A DNA stretch of 33,102 nt from Alphaproteobacteria bacterium. GTDB taxonomy: Bacteria > Pseudomonadota > Alphaproteobacteria > Caulobacterales > Aquidulcibacteraceae. The stretch is from positions 1-33,102 of the forward strand of contig JAGWZH010000025.1 in the NCBI GenBank assembly GCA_018971945.1, given 5' to 3'. Below, piece after piece: positions 1-7,841 of the stretch. The position numbers and the translations under genes were made by a program. Numbering within the stretch: the stretch's first letter is position 1; the number at the start of each line of letters is the position of its first letter. The notes below the pieces were generated by a model. The model was given only the letters and a program-made list of their open reading frames with translations, searched no databases and was not told where the DNA came from.

Positions 1-120
1 ATGAAGCTGATGCGTGACACGCCTGACAATGGCTACCGGGTCGGCAAAATCACCGAGGATGACAAATACGGCGACGCGCCGATCGAAAGCGTGGTCTATG
101 CCGGTCCGCGCGACGCTTGA
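1..120 (+). CDS. C-terminal part of a short ORF upstream of the PIN toxin, possible antitoxin (partial)
   Basis: The frame is open from the first base of the window and ends in TGA at 118-120, giving 39 residues with several acidic ones near the end (ITEDDKYGD). The ATG at position 1 may be internal, so the true start is probably outside the window. The stop overlaps the likely start of the PIN-domain gene at 98 by about 20 bases, the arrangement usual for antitoxin-toxin pairs. I do not recognise the family from this fragment. The antitoxin role is inferred only from position. Confidence 0.4.
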   Translation: MKLMRDTPDNGYRVGKITEDDKYGDAPIESVVYAGPRDA

Positions 121-544
121 CAGCAACATCCTCGTCTATGCCGAGCTGGAAGCGAAACAGCCCAAGGGCATCGCCGCGCAGCGGGTCATTGAACTCGCCG
201 CGCCTAATGGCGTGATCGTCAACCAGGCGCTGTTGGAATTCGTCGCGGTCGTCTGCCGACGCTTGCCTACTAGCCTCCCAAGCGCCATCGTTAAAGTGGA
301 GGCTTGGTCGCAGGTGTTCGAAACGGCGCCAACAACAAGCGCGATTTTGAGTGAGGCCCTGCGCATTGTAACCTCGCATCAGTTGCAGGTCTGGGACGCC
401 GTAATCTGGGCCGCTGCGCGGTCTGCCGGCGCAACGGTGTTCTTCAGCGAAAACCTGCAAGACGGCTTGAAGCTCGACAGTATGCGCGTGGTGAATCCCT
501 TCCGTCGCACCGACGCGGAACTGGCGGCGCTCCTGAATCCTTGA
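98..544 (+). CDS. PIN-domain ribonuclease toxin (VapC-like)
   Basis: Encodes 148 residues from the ATG at 98. A longer frame opens at 14, but its first 28 residues overlap the upstream ORF and do not look like PIN sequence. The N-terminus carries the PIN strand with the first acidic residue (TLDSNILVY, D8). Further candidate metal ligands are E47 (ALLEFV), D100 (VWDAVIW) and E118 (FFSENL). This acidic set binds Mg/Mn in VapC-type toxins, which cut RNA, often tRNA, when the antitoxin is lost. The length is typical. The gene overlaps a short upstream ORF that could encode the antitoxin. It sits in what looks like the end of an integrated element, where such modules are common. Family assignment is good; target and partner are unknown. 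Confidence 0.8.
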   Translation: MPVRATLDSNILVYAELEAKQPKGIAAQRVIELAAPNGVIVNQALLEFVAVVCRRLPTSLPSAIVKVEAWSQVFETAPTTSAILSEALRIVTSHQLQVWDAVIWAAARSAGATVFFSENLQDGLKLDSMRVVNPFRRTDAELAALLNP

Positions 545-766
545 ACCTGCATGATCAATGAGGTCGATCGCGGGCATGGGAGTGACCACGACGTTGCATT
601 TTGCTGACTGGGCATGATGCGGAACGGCAATCGTATCATCGTGGACGAATGCCAGATCAAGGTGTGGCCCAAATCCAGCGCAATAGGCCGCAATTCACCG
701 CTCTAGCAAAGCCTTTGCACGGGACACAGGAGGCCAACGACGGCCGGCTGCGCAGGGGAGTGGACG
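545..766. other. Intergenic stretch between toxin and excisionase-like gene
   Basis: No convincing gene. A 29-codon frame at 617-706 starts with tandem ATGs but has no clear ribosome binding site and no recognisable product. The stretch may be a remnant of mobile-element sequence. A good Shine-Dalgarno (AGGGGAG, 753-759) precedes the next gene. Confidence 0.4.
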
Positions 767-1009
767 ATGGCGGACGCCAGCGTAACGGGAGATCACCGCA
801 AGCGTGCCAAGCGGGAAGAGAGGCCCAAGCTGATGTCAGTCCCCGCGGCGCTCGACCGATACGGGATCGGCCGGACCAAGCTTTATGCGCTGATCGGAGT
901 GGGTGAGATTCGCGCGGTGAAGCTTGGGGCGAAGACTCTCATCGACGTCGAATCAGCCGATGCGTTCTTCGACTCTTTGCCGGAGTTGCGGGGGCAGGCC
1001 CGTCCTTGA
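767..1009 (+). CDS. Excisionase-like helix-turn-helix DNA-binding protein
   Basis: An 80-residue protein whose residues from about 23 onward (LMSVPAALDRYGIGRTKLY) form an AlpA/excisionase (HTH_17, MerR-like) winged-helix fold, followed by the usual short wing and a GAKTLIDVESADAFFDSLP-type end. The start at 767 is backed by AGGGGAG seven bases upstream. Proteins of this family act as recombination directionality factors or small regulators in prophages and integrative elements. Here the gene is the last one before the tRNA-Asn 3' end, separated from it by a 185-bp region with three direct repeats. That fits a role in excision of an element lying to the left. No integrase is visible in the window, so a purely regulatory role is also possible. 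Confidence 0.75.
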   Translation: MADASVTGDHRKRAKREERPKLMSVPAALDRYGIGRTKLYALIGVGEIRAVKLGAKTLIDVESADAFFDSLPELRGQARP

Positions 1010-1110
1010 AGCAGTCATCTGGGTGGTCTGCAGCGACTCGTATGGCGTCCAGACCTGTGGATAACTGGCCACCGTTGTTCACCTTTGTTCGCGTTTAGAT
1101 TCTGCAAAAA

Positions 1111-1154
1111 AGGGGAAACGCGAGGGGAAACGCTGTCAGGGAGAAGGGGAAACG
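1111..1154 (+). repeat. Three direct repeats AGGGGAAACG beside the tRNA
   Basis: AGGGGAAACG occurs exactly at 1111-1120, 1123-1132 and 1145-1154, so the starts are 12 and 22 bp apart. The copies lie 40-85 bp from the 3' end of tRNA-Asn, between it and the excisionase-like gene. Short direct repeats at this distance from an attachment core are typical of arm-type integrase sites or excisionase sites. That role is inferred from position only. Confidence 0.6.
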
Positions 1155-1194
1155 ACGCTAAGTCATTGAAAAATATAGAGAAAAAACAGCGCAA

Positions 1195-1269
1195 TGGCTC
1201 CCCGGGTAGGATTCGAACCTACGACCAATCGATTAACAGTCGATTGCTCTACCGCTGAGCTACCGAGGA
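1195..1269 (-). tRNA. tRNA-Asn (GTT)
   Basis: On the minus strand the sequence folds as a full cloverleaf. The acceptor stem pairs TCCTCGG with CCGGGGA, the D arm has AGCTCAGCGGTAGAGC, the anticodon loop reads CTGTTAATC with anticodon GTT, the T arm contains GGTTCGAATCC, the discriminator is G and the CCA is encoded. The 3' end (1195) points toward the PIN and excisionase-like genes, so this tRNA is a plausible attachment site for an element to the left. Confidence 0.97.
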
Positions 1270-1366
1270 TCAGGCCGCGCCGCACAGCGTGTACCAAGAT
1301 CAGCGCCGCGGGAAAAGCCCCTTGGCGCGATAAAGAGCGGTGGAACAACAACGCCAATGGCGCGCC

Positions 1367-1396
1367 AAAAAAAAGGGGGGGCCGAACCGGCCCCCC
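1367..1396 (-). terminator. Rho-independent terminator, minus strand
   Basis: Read on the minus strand, a G/C hairpin (GGGGGGCCG with CGGCCCCCC, 3-nt loop) is followed directly by eight T residues. It lies downstream of tRNA-Cys and probably ends that transcript, keeping it separate from tRNA-Asn. Confidence 0.8.
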
Positions 1397-1545
1397 GAAG
1401 GCGTTGGGTATGGTGGGGTGTCTCCAAGGGAAGACGGTGAAAGAGTGGTCCATAAAGGTAAAGGGCGGGTTAAGCGACCTTGCCGGCCGATGAAGAGTTC
1501 GCTGGCCAAGGCTCTAGAGGTCCCGGAGCGGTCGAGACGAGAAAC

Positions 1546-1619
1546 TGGAGGCCACGCCCGGAATCGAACCGGGGTACACGGATTTGCAGTCCGCTGCGTC
1601 ACCACTCCGCCACGTGGCC
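1546..1619 (-). tRNA. tRNA-Cys (GCA)
   Basis: On the minus strand the acceptor stem GGCCACG pairs with CGTGGCC, the anticodon loop CTGCAAATC gives anticodon GCA, the T arm is GGTTCGATTCC, the discriminator is T and CCA is encoded. It is followed, about 150 bases downstream, by a strong terminator. There is no sign of integration at this tRNA. Confidence 0.97.
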
Positions 1620-1800
1620 TCATCGCTATCCCGAAGTCTTTAGCAAGCCTTTGAATGGGCGCCAATGATCCCTGCGCAGGCTTCTCGACCCTGGGCCGGC
1701 CGAGGGGGCGCTGGGGATGGCGCTGGGGATGGCTTGCGGCGGCAGGCGCTGCAGCCTATCACCCACTGCGTCGCGGCACCGCAGGCAAAAGGGACCCCTC

Positions 1801-2451
1801 ATGGATTACGGAAAGGCGCGAACGGCGATGGTAGAATCGCAAGTGCGGCCTGCGGACGTCACCGATCCGATGCTGGTGTCGGCCCTGCGTGCAGTGCCGC
1901 GGGAACTCTTCGCGCCTGCAAAGACGCGGGCTGTGGCCTACGCCGACGCCGAGTTGGACATTGGTGGGGGACGCTACCTGCTGAGACCGCGACACTTGGC
2001 GAAACTACTGCAGGCTTTGGAGCCCCGGTCGGGTGAAAGAGCCATCGAGTTGGCGGGAGGCGCCGGTTACGGCGCAGCGGTGCTCGCCTCGTGCGGACTG
2101 TCCGTCTTGGTCTTGGAGTCCTCCGCCGCTCACGTGGCGTCTGCGCGGCAAGCGCTTGAGGCGGCGGGTTGCGGGGAGGTGGGGGTGGCCTCGACCGATC
2201 TGTCGGCGGGATGGCCCGCCGGTGCGCCCTATGACGTGATGCTGCTCGCCGGGGCGGCGGAAATCATCCCGGAAGCGTGGCTGGCCCAGCTCGGGGAAGG
2301 CGGTCGGCTGGGCGCCATTGTGCGCAACGGTCCCGCGGGTCAGGCGCGGATCTATCGGAAGGAACGCGGCGTCGTATCCTTTCGGGTCGTTTTTGACGCA
2401 TCGCCTCCGACATTGCCGGAACTTGTGGCCCCGCGACCATTTGCGTTCTGA
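1801..2451 (+). CDS. Protein-L-isoaspartate O-methyltransferase homologue (degenerate)
   Basis: Encodes 216 residues from the ATG at 1801 (MDYGKARTAMVESQVRP). The N-terminal pattern, with an R-x-M-V-E-S-Q-V-R-P start and VPRELFAP, is typical of the Pcm-like protein found just upstream of tolC in many alphaproteobacteria. The Rossmann SAM loop is present but loosened (ELAGGAGYGAAVLA). The substrate-side motif of true Pcm enzymes, containing a serine and TIS(Q/A)P, is not recognisable: that region reads RYLLRPRHLAKLL. It may be a methyltransferase with another substrate, or catalytically weak. A longer in-frame extension to 1717 lacks family-like sequence. tolC begins 79 bases downstream in the same direction, so co-transcription is likely. 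Confidence 0.8.
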   Translation: MDYGKARTAMVESQVRPADVTDPMLVSALRAVPRELFAPAKTRAVAYADAELDIGGGRYLLRPRHLAKLLQALEPRSGERAIELAGGAGYGAAVLASCGLSVLVLESSAAHVASARQALEAAGCGEVGVASTDLSAGWPAGAPYDVMLLAGAAEIIPEAWLAQLGEGGRLGAIVRNGPAGQARIYRKERGVVSFRVVFDASPPTLPELVAPRPFAF

Positions 2452-2530
2452 AGAACTCCTTCACCGTTTACGCAAGCAGTAGCGCCGAGGCGCGGAAGCG
2501 ATTAGACTTCCCTTTGCAGAAGGGGTGATC

Positions 2531-3979
2531 ATGCGGTTTTGGATGAGATCGGCCTTACTGGCGGCGACAACCGCTGTCGTAGGCGCGGGAAGCCAAGCGG
2601 CGGCCGAGGGGGCTCTCTCGGCGTCGCCAGGCGGCGCAACGCCGCAAGCGGAGGCTTTTGCCGCGACCGAGGCCGCAGCCTCTGGCGAGACCCTGGCGGC
2701 GGCGGCGGCCGGCGCATACCGGGACAATCCGAATTTGCAGGCGGCCCGTGCGCGCGTCAGGGCCGCCGGCGAGGGGCGCAGGCAGGTCTTTGCGGGATAT
2801 CTGCCGGAGCTGTCTTTCAGCGCATCGGGCGGGGTGAGCGCAGCCGAAAGCGAAGTCAACGGCGTGACGACCCCCCGGGAGGGCCTTGGCCCGGCCTCGG
2901 CGTCGGTGCAGCTGCGACAATCTCTGTTTACGGGCGGTCGTCGCGGCGCACAGAGCCGCATCGCTGAGGGACAGGTTGGGGTTGCTCTGGCGCGCCTTCG
3001 CGCCGCCGAACAATCGGTTTTACTGGCTGTGGTGAGCGCTTTCGTCGATGTGCGCCGTGATCAGGACCGCGTCGCGATCCGGGCCAACAGCGTCGAGGTC
3101 CTGGCGCGTCAACTTCAGGCGGCCCGCGACCGTTTTGAGGTCGGCGAAATCACCTTGACTGACGTGGCGCAAGCCGAGGCCCGTTTAGCGGGGGCGCAGG
3201 CGGGCCTGGCTGCGGCGCAAGCGCAATTGCAGGCGTCTCGAGCCTCGTTCGAAGAGATTGTGGGCGAAGCGCCGGGCGAACTCGCCGCGCCGCCGCCTGT
3301 CCCATCGTTGCCGGCAGGCCTGTCCGAAGCGCTTTCGGCCGCGCTTGCGGCCAATCCCGATCTGATCGGCGCTGAGGAAGCGGCGCGGGTCTCTGGCGCG
3401 CAGGTCGATATTGAGCGCGCCGCGCTCCGTCCGCAGGTGGGGATCGTCGGCTCTGTGCAGCGCGCCTATGAAACCTCTGCGCCTGATCTGCGCGCCGACT
3501 CTGCGAGCGCCGCCGCTCAAGTCACCCTGCCGCTCTATGAGGGTGGCTTGGCGCGTTCCCGGACCCGCGCCGCCCGGCAAAACCTTGCGGGCGCCGAGGC
3601 TGATCTGGAGACCGCTCGCCGCCAGGTAATCGCCGACGTCACAGCGGCTTGGAGCGCGGTGCTCGCCGCTCAACGCGTCATCGACGCTTCGCAAACTCAG
3701 GTGCGAGCGAACGCCTTGGCGTTTGAGGGGGTGGAGCAGGAGCAGCAGGTCGGCCTGCGCACCACGTTGGATGTCCTTGACGCCGAGCAGGAGCTCCTGG
3801 AGTCGCGTCTGGCGCTCGTTGGCGCGGAACGCGATCATTATGTTGCGGCGCATCGTCTGCTGGCGGCCATGGGCGCTTTAGAGCCGGTCCTTTTGGGCGT
3901 TAACGAAGACTTATCGGATCCTTTCCACCATGAAGCAGAGGCGCGAATCGGCGGATGGTCCAGGTCTGGCGAAGACTGA
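2531..3979 (+). CDS. tolC: TolC-family outer-membrane efflux channel
   Basis: Encodes 482 residues. The ATG at 2531 is preferred over the GTG at 2525. The N-terminus has a signal peptide (MRSALLAATTAVVGAGSQAAA) followed by two TolC repeats of long Ala/Gln-rich helices and short strands. Examples are AAGAYRDNPNLQAARARV and, in the second half, ALAANPDLIGAEEAARVSGAQ and VTLPLYEGGLARSRTRAARQ. Family members trimerise into a barrel plus periplasmic tunnel that serves type I secretion and RND/ABC efflux systems. The ending LDAEQELLESRLALVGAERDHYVAAHRLLAAMG is typical. The gene lies between the Pcm-like gene and popZ, as in Caulobacter relatives. No export ATPase or adaptor is next to it, so it is probably the general housekeeping channel. 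Confidence 0.92.
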   Translation: MRFWMRSALLAATTAVVGAGSQAAAEGALSASPGGATPQAEAFAATEAAASGETLAAAAAGAYRDNPNLQAARARVRAAGEGRRQVFAGYLPELSFSASGGVSAAESEVNGVTTPREGLGPASASVQLRQSLFTGGRRGAQSRIAEGQVGVALARLRAAEQSVLLAVVSAFVDVRRDQDRVAIRANSVEVLARQLQAARDRFEVGEITLTDVAQAEARLAGAQAGLAAAQAQLQASRASFEEIVGEAPGELAAPPPVPSLPAGLSEALSAALAANPDLIGAEEAARVSGAQVDIERAALRPQVGIVGSVQRAYETSAPDLRADSASAAAQVTLPLYEGGLARSRTRAARQNLAGAEADLETARRQVIADVTAAWSAVLAAQRVIDASQTQVRANALAFEGVEQEQQVGLRTTLDVLDAEQELLESRLALVGAERDHYVAAHRLLAAMGALEPVLLGVNEDLSDPFHHEAEARIGGWSRSGED

Positions 3980-4004
3980 AAACTTTCCCAGGGTCAAAGT
4001 GGTG

Positions 4005-4085
4005 GAATCAGCTGCGGCTCGCTAGCCTTCTTGCTTATTGATTCTATTTCGACGCTCAGGTGCGCGCTATGGCGATGAACGAGTC
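4005..4085. promoter_or_regulatory. Cluster of three GANTC methylation sites around the popZ start
   Basis: GAATC at 4005-4009, GATTC at 4040-4044 and GAGTC at 4081-4085 flank the popZ start. In alphaproteobacteria GANTC is the target of the cell-cycle methyltransferase CcrM, and the regulator GcrA acts at promoters carrying it. At this base composition one site is expected about every 300 bp, so three in 81 bp is an excess. A regulatory role is inferred. Confidence 0.45.
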
Positions 4086-4599
4086 CCAATCCGAACCCTC
4101 GATGGAGGAGATCCTCGCATCTATCCGTCGGATCATCGCCGAGGACGACACGCCCCCCCCCGCTTCTGATGATGTGCTTGAGTTGCAGGAGCCGGTCGAC
4201 GCTCCTCCATCCGCGTCCACCCCAGGGGCGGCCGCCAATATCGGCGCCGACGACCTTGTGTTTGAGGATGCGTTCGAAGGTGAGGCGGAAGAGTACGTTG
4301 CCCCCGCCCCCGTCGATCGCCGGGAGCTTTTGCGCCCCGCGTCTATGGGGGATATGCCGCTCCCGTCTGGGCGAGAGGAGGCGCTTTTGTCGGAGGCGGT
4401 CGCCAGCGCCACTGCCGCTGCGCTGACGAGGCTTGCGGGCTCGATGCGCGTCGCCGACGACCCTAATCAGACCATCGAAGGGCTCGTCCGTGATCTGTTG
4501 AAGCCCTTGCTGAAGGATTGGCTTGACCGGCACCTGCCCGACATCGTGGAAGCCAAGGTCGAGGCCGCGCTCGAGCGGGTCGCCAGGCTCGCCCGCTAG
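4069..4599 (+). CDS. popZ: PopZ-like polar organising protein (DUF2497)
   Basis: Encodes 176 residues from the ATG at 4069; 4075 is also possible. The N-terminal helix SEPSMEEILASIRRIIAEDD is the family hallmark. It is followed by a long acidic, proline-rich, probably disordered stretch (residues about 28-120) and a C-terminal helical block (TIEGLVRDLLKPLLKDWLD, then RHLPDIVEAKVEAALERVA) that drives oligomerisation. In Caulobacter PopZ forms a cytoplasmic polar matrix that anchors the ParB/parS centromere and recruits cell-cycle proteins. The same neighbourhood, upstream of valS, is found there. Three GANTC sites around the start hint at cell-cycle control. Function in this organism is inferred from the family. 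Confidence 0.9.
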   Translation: MAMNESQSEPSMEEILASIRRIIAEDDTPPPASDDVLELQEPVDAPPSASTPGAAANIGADDLVFEDAFEGEAEEYVAPAPVDRRELLRPASMGDMPLPSGREEALLSEAVASATAAALTRLAGSMRVADDPNQTIEGLVRDLLKPLLKDWLDRHLPDIVEAKVEAALERVARLAR

Positions 4600-4688
4600 G
4601 CGGCCAACCCCTGCAAGGTCTCTGGCGTAGGCCGGAGTGTCCGGTTTATAGATGGCGCCCGCCCAGACGATTGGGCGCTTGAGGCCTC

Positions 4689-7430
4689 ATGATCAACACC
4701 ACGTTCGAGCCCAGAGCCGTTGAACCCCGTGTGCGGGCCGCCTGGGACAAGGCGGAAGCCTTCAAACCCAAAGCCGATCCTGCGGCCGAGGCCTTTTCAA
4801 TCGTGATCCCGCCGCCGAACGTCACGGGGGTGCTTCATATCGGCCATGCGCTGAACAATACGCTCCAGGACATTCTGGTCCGGTTTGAGCGGCTGCGGGG
4901 AAAGTCTGTTCTTTGGCAGCCGGGAACGGACCATGCCGGCATCGCCACGCAGATGGTGGTGGAGCGCGCCCTCGCCCAGGAAGGGACTCAAGACCGGCGG
5001 TCCTTGGGTCGTGAAGCGTTCCTGGAGCGGGTCTGGACCTGGAAGCGCCAATCTGAAGGCACGATCCGCGAGCAACTGATGCGGCTCGGGTGCTCCTGCG
5101 ATTTCAGCCGCGAGCGGTTCACCCTTGACGAAGGCCTGTCGGCGGCGGTGCGCGAGGTTTTCGTCCGTTTGCACAAGCAGGGCTTGATTTACAAAGACAA
5201 GCGGCTTGTGAACTGGGATCCGCATTTTGAAACCGCCGTGTCAGACCTTGAGGTGGAAAACCGCGAGGTCTCTGGGCAATTTTGGCACTTCAAGTATCCG
5301 CTGGAGAACGGCGAGACCTATCAGTTTCCGGTCGCCCATGACGCCGAGGGCGTTCCCACCGCGTGGGAAACGAGAAATTATATCGCCATCGCCACCACGA
5401 GGCCCGAGACCATGTTGGGCGACGGCGCGGTGGCGGTGCATCCGAGCGACGCGCGTTATGCGGGCCTTGTTGGCAAAAGAGTTCTTTTGCCCCTTGCCGA
5501 CCGGCTCATCCCGATTATCGCCGATGAATATCCCGATCCCGATTTCGGCTCTGGCGCGGTGAAGATCACCGGCGCGCACGATTTCAATGACTATCAGGTG
5601 GCCCGCCGCCACGGTCTTCCTCTTTTTGTGCTCATGGACGCCAAGGGGCGCATGGCTGAAGCGCCACATGTTCCGGCGCGTTATCGAGGCCTTGACCGTT
5701 TTGAGGCCCGCAAGCTGGTCGTGGCCGATATCGAGGCCTTGGGCCTGCTTGATCGGGTGGAAGACAAGAAGATCATGCAGCCCTTCGGCGACCGGTCTGG
5801 GGTGGTGATCGAGCCGATGCTGACCGACCAATGGTATGTAGACGCGCCAAAGCTGACGCAGCGGGCGACTGCGGCGGTCGAAACCCAGCAGACGGTCTTT
5901 GTGCCGCGCAATTGGGAAAAGACCTATTTCGAATGGATGCGGAACATCGAACCCTGGTGCGTGTCCCGCCAGCTCTGGTGGGGCCATCGCATTCCGGCCT
6001 GGTATGGGCCGGATGGGGCCGTCTTTGTCGAAAAGACCGAAGAGGAGGCCTTGGAGGCGGCGCGCGCGCACTATGGCGACATCGTTGAACTGAGGCGCGA
6101 CGAGGATGTCCTCGACACCTGGTTTTCCTCCGCGCTGTGGCCGTTTTCGACGATGGGGTGGCCGGAAGACACAGAGGAGCTGCGCCGTTATTATCCGACC
6201 TCCACGCTGGTCACAGGCTTTGACATCATCTTTTTTTGGGTCGCCCGGATGATGATGATGGGCTTGCATTTCACCAACCAGGTCCCGTTCAGGACGGTGG
6301 TGATCAATCCCTTGGTGCGCGACGCATCGGGCGCGAAGATGTCGAAATCCAAGGGGAACGCGATGGACCCTTTGGAATTGGTCGAGAAGTACGGCGCGGA
6401 CGCCTTGAGGTTCACCCTTGCAGCGCTCACGACCTTCGGCCGCGATCTGAAGCTGTCTGAGGCGCGCATCGAAGGGTACCGTAATTTCGGCACCAAGCTT
6501 TGGAACGCAGCGCGCTTTTGCCAAATGAACGAGTGCGCGCTGTGGGAGGATTTCGATCCCAAGAGCGCCAAGGACCCGGTCAATCGCTGGATCATCGGCG
6601 AGGCGCAGAAGGCCGCGCAGGATCTGACCGCAGAGCTTGAAGCCTATCGTTTCTCCGAAGCCGCCGCCGTGATGTATCGCTTCGTCTGGAACACGTTCTG
6701 CGACTGGTATCTTGAGCTTGCAAAACCGATGTTGTCGGGCGACGACGAGGCGCTCAAAACCGAAACACGGCATGTGGCCGCCTGGACGCTCGACCAGATC
6801 CTGGTTCTGTTGCATCCGTTCATGCCGTTTCTCACTGAGGAGCTCTGGGCGCGGCTGGGAGACTATGGGGCCAAGCGCGACGGACTTTTGATCAATGCGG
6901 CGTGGCCCAAAACACGGTCCGACCTGAGCGACCCGGCGTCGGAAGAGGAGATTGGCTGGATCATCGACCTGGTCAGCGCAGTGCGCGCGACCCGAGCGGC
7001 CCTAAACGTGCCTCCCTCAGCGCGGATCCCTTTATTGCTGATCGGTGCGGATCCCGCGATCAGCAAACGCCTCGAGGACCGCCAGGAATTGATCGATCGG
7101 CTGGCCAGATTGGAATACTCCACCACCGCGGACGAAGCGCCCAAGGGCAGCGTCACGTTTGTGCTGCGCGGCGCGACCGCGGCATTGCCCCTGGAGGGGA
7201 TTGTAGATTTCGCCGCCGAAGCCGAGCGTTTAAAGAAAGAGGTCGCCAAGCTCGAGGGCGAAATAAAGAAAACTGAGGCTAAATTGTCCAACGCAGATTT
7301 CGTGGCCAGGGCGCCGGAGGAGGTTGTCGAGGAGAATCGCGAACGGCTTGAGGAGGCGAAGAGCGCGCGGACCAAGCTCGCAGATTCGCTTGCGCAGCTG
7401 GAACAGGCCTTGGCGGCTGGGCGGGACTAG
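4689..7430 (+). CDS. valS: Valyl-tRNA synthetase
   Basis: A class I aminoacyl-tRNA synthetase of 913 residues that charges tRNA-Val in the cytoplasm. The HIGH signature is at residues 50-53 (GVLHIGHALN) and KMSKS at 550-554 (KMSKSKGN). The editing CP1 domain lies between them (TTRPETMLGD, and later GSGAVKITGAHDFNDY). The C-terminus has the anticodon-binding helices and the ValRS-specific coiled-coil arm (LKKEVAKLEGEIKKTEAKL), which contacts the tRNA. Length is normal. It starts 89 bases after popZ on the same strand and may share its transcript. Confidence 0.98.
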   Translation: MINTTFEPRAVEPRVRAAWDKAEAFKPKADPAAEAFSIVIPPPNVTGVLHIGHALNNTLQDILVRFERLRGKSVLWQPGTDHAGIATQMVVERALAQEGTQDRRSLGREAFLERVWTWKRQSEGTIREQLMRLGCSCDFSRERFTLDEGLSAAVREVFVRLHKQGLIYKDKRLVNWDPHFETAVSDLEVENREVSGQFWHFKYPLENGETYQFPVAHDAEGVPTAWETRNYIAIATTRPETMLGDGAVAVHPSDARYAGLVGKRVLLPLADRLIPIIADEYPDPDFGSGAVKITGAHDFNDYQVARRHGLPLFVLMDAKGRMAEAPHVPARYRGLDRFEARKLVVADIEALGLLDRVEDKKIMQPFGDRSGVVIEPMLTDQWYVDAPKLTQRATAAVETQQTVFVPRNWEKTYFEWMRNIEPWCVSRQLWWGHRIPAWYGPDGAVFVEKTEEEALEAARAHYGDIVELRRDEDVLDTWFSSALWPFSTMGWPEDTEELRRYYPTSTLVTGFDIIFFWVARMMMMGLHFTNQVPFRTVVINPLVRDASGAKMSKSKGNAMDPLELVEKYGADALRFTLAALTTFGRDLKLSEARIEGYRNFGTKLWNAARFCQMNECALWEDFDPKSAKDPVNRWIIGEAQKAAQDLTAELEAYRFSEAAAVMYRFVWNTFCDWYLELAKPMLSGDDEALKTETRHVAAWTLDQILVLLHPFMPFLTEELWARLGDYGAKRDGLLINAAWPKTRSDLSDPASEEEIGWIIDLVSAVRATRAALNVPPSARIPLLLIGADPAISKRLEDRQELIDRLARLEYSTTADEAPKGSVTFVLRGATAALPLEGIVDFAAEAERLKKEVAKLEGEIKKTEAKLSNADFVARAPEEVVEENRERLEEAKSARTKLADSLAQLEQALAAGRD

Positions 7431-7841
7431 ACCGATTGCGACCAGGGCCGGTTGTACGACGGCGGCGTCAGACGAAGAAAGCCAAGTTCTAGGCGTCCTT
7501 TGATGGGCGCCATCCTTCCCAATCGACTGATCCCAAAGCCGGCAAAAGGCTCGCCTGGGCGGCGCGGGCGAAACTCTGCGCGTATGGGGCGTTTCTCTCC
7601 AGCTTTTGCGTTCGGCGATCTTGTGCGAGGGCGAGTGTGAAAATCATCGGCGGAGCCGGTTGTTTCAAGCGCCGCCTGAGCTGGATTTTGGCGGGCCGCG
7701 GTTCGATAGGGAGCGGTCCTGCCGATGATGGTACGCCGCGCTCTTGGCGTGAGCGCTAGACCGCGCGCAAGTATTGAGGAGGGGGCGAGAGGCTCCGATT
7801 GCTCTGGCGCGGCCATGGGGTCACAGTCTAGACTGGCCCGC
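7431..7841. other. 411-bp region between valS and ilvD, no supported gene
   Basis: Open frames here on both strands are rich in arginine and proline and look like composition artefacts. The only faintly protein-like stretch is on the minus strand, ending at 7427 (RMAPIKGRLELGFLRL), but it has no clear start site and I cannot place it in a family. The ilvD promoter must lie here or upstream. I see no good sigma-70 hexamers, attenuator or T-box-like structure. Confidence 0.4.

Noticed and set aside
617-706. 29-codon ORF before the excisionase-like gene
   Set aside because: No ribosome site, no family, and too short to support alone.
1163-1665. Several overlapping frames on both strands between 1163 and 1665
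   Set aside because: They read through the two tRNA genes and the terminator. RNA genes explain the sequence.
5241-6815. 524-codon minus-strand frame inside valS
   Set aside because: It is a shadow of a well-conserved gene with no recognisable domain.
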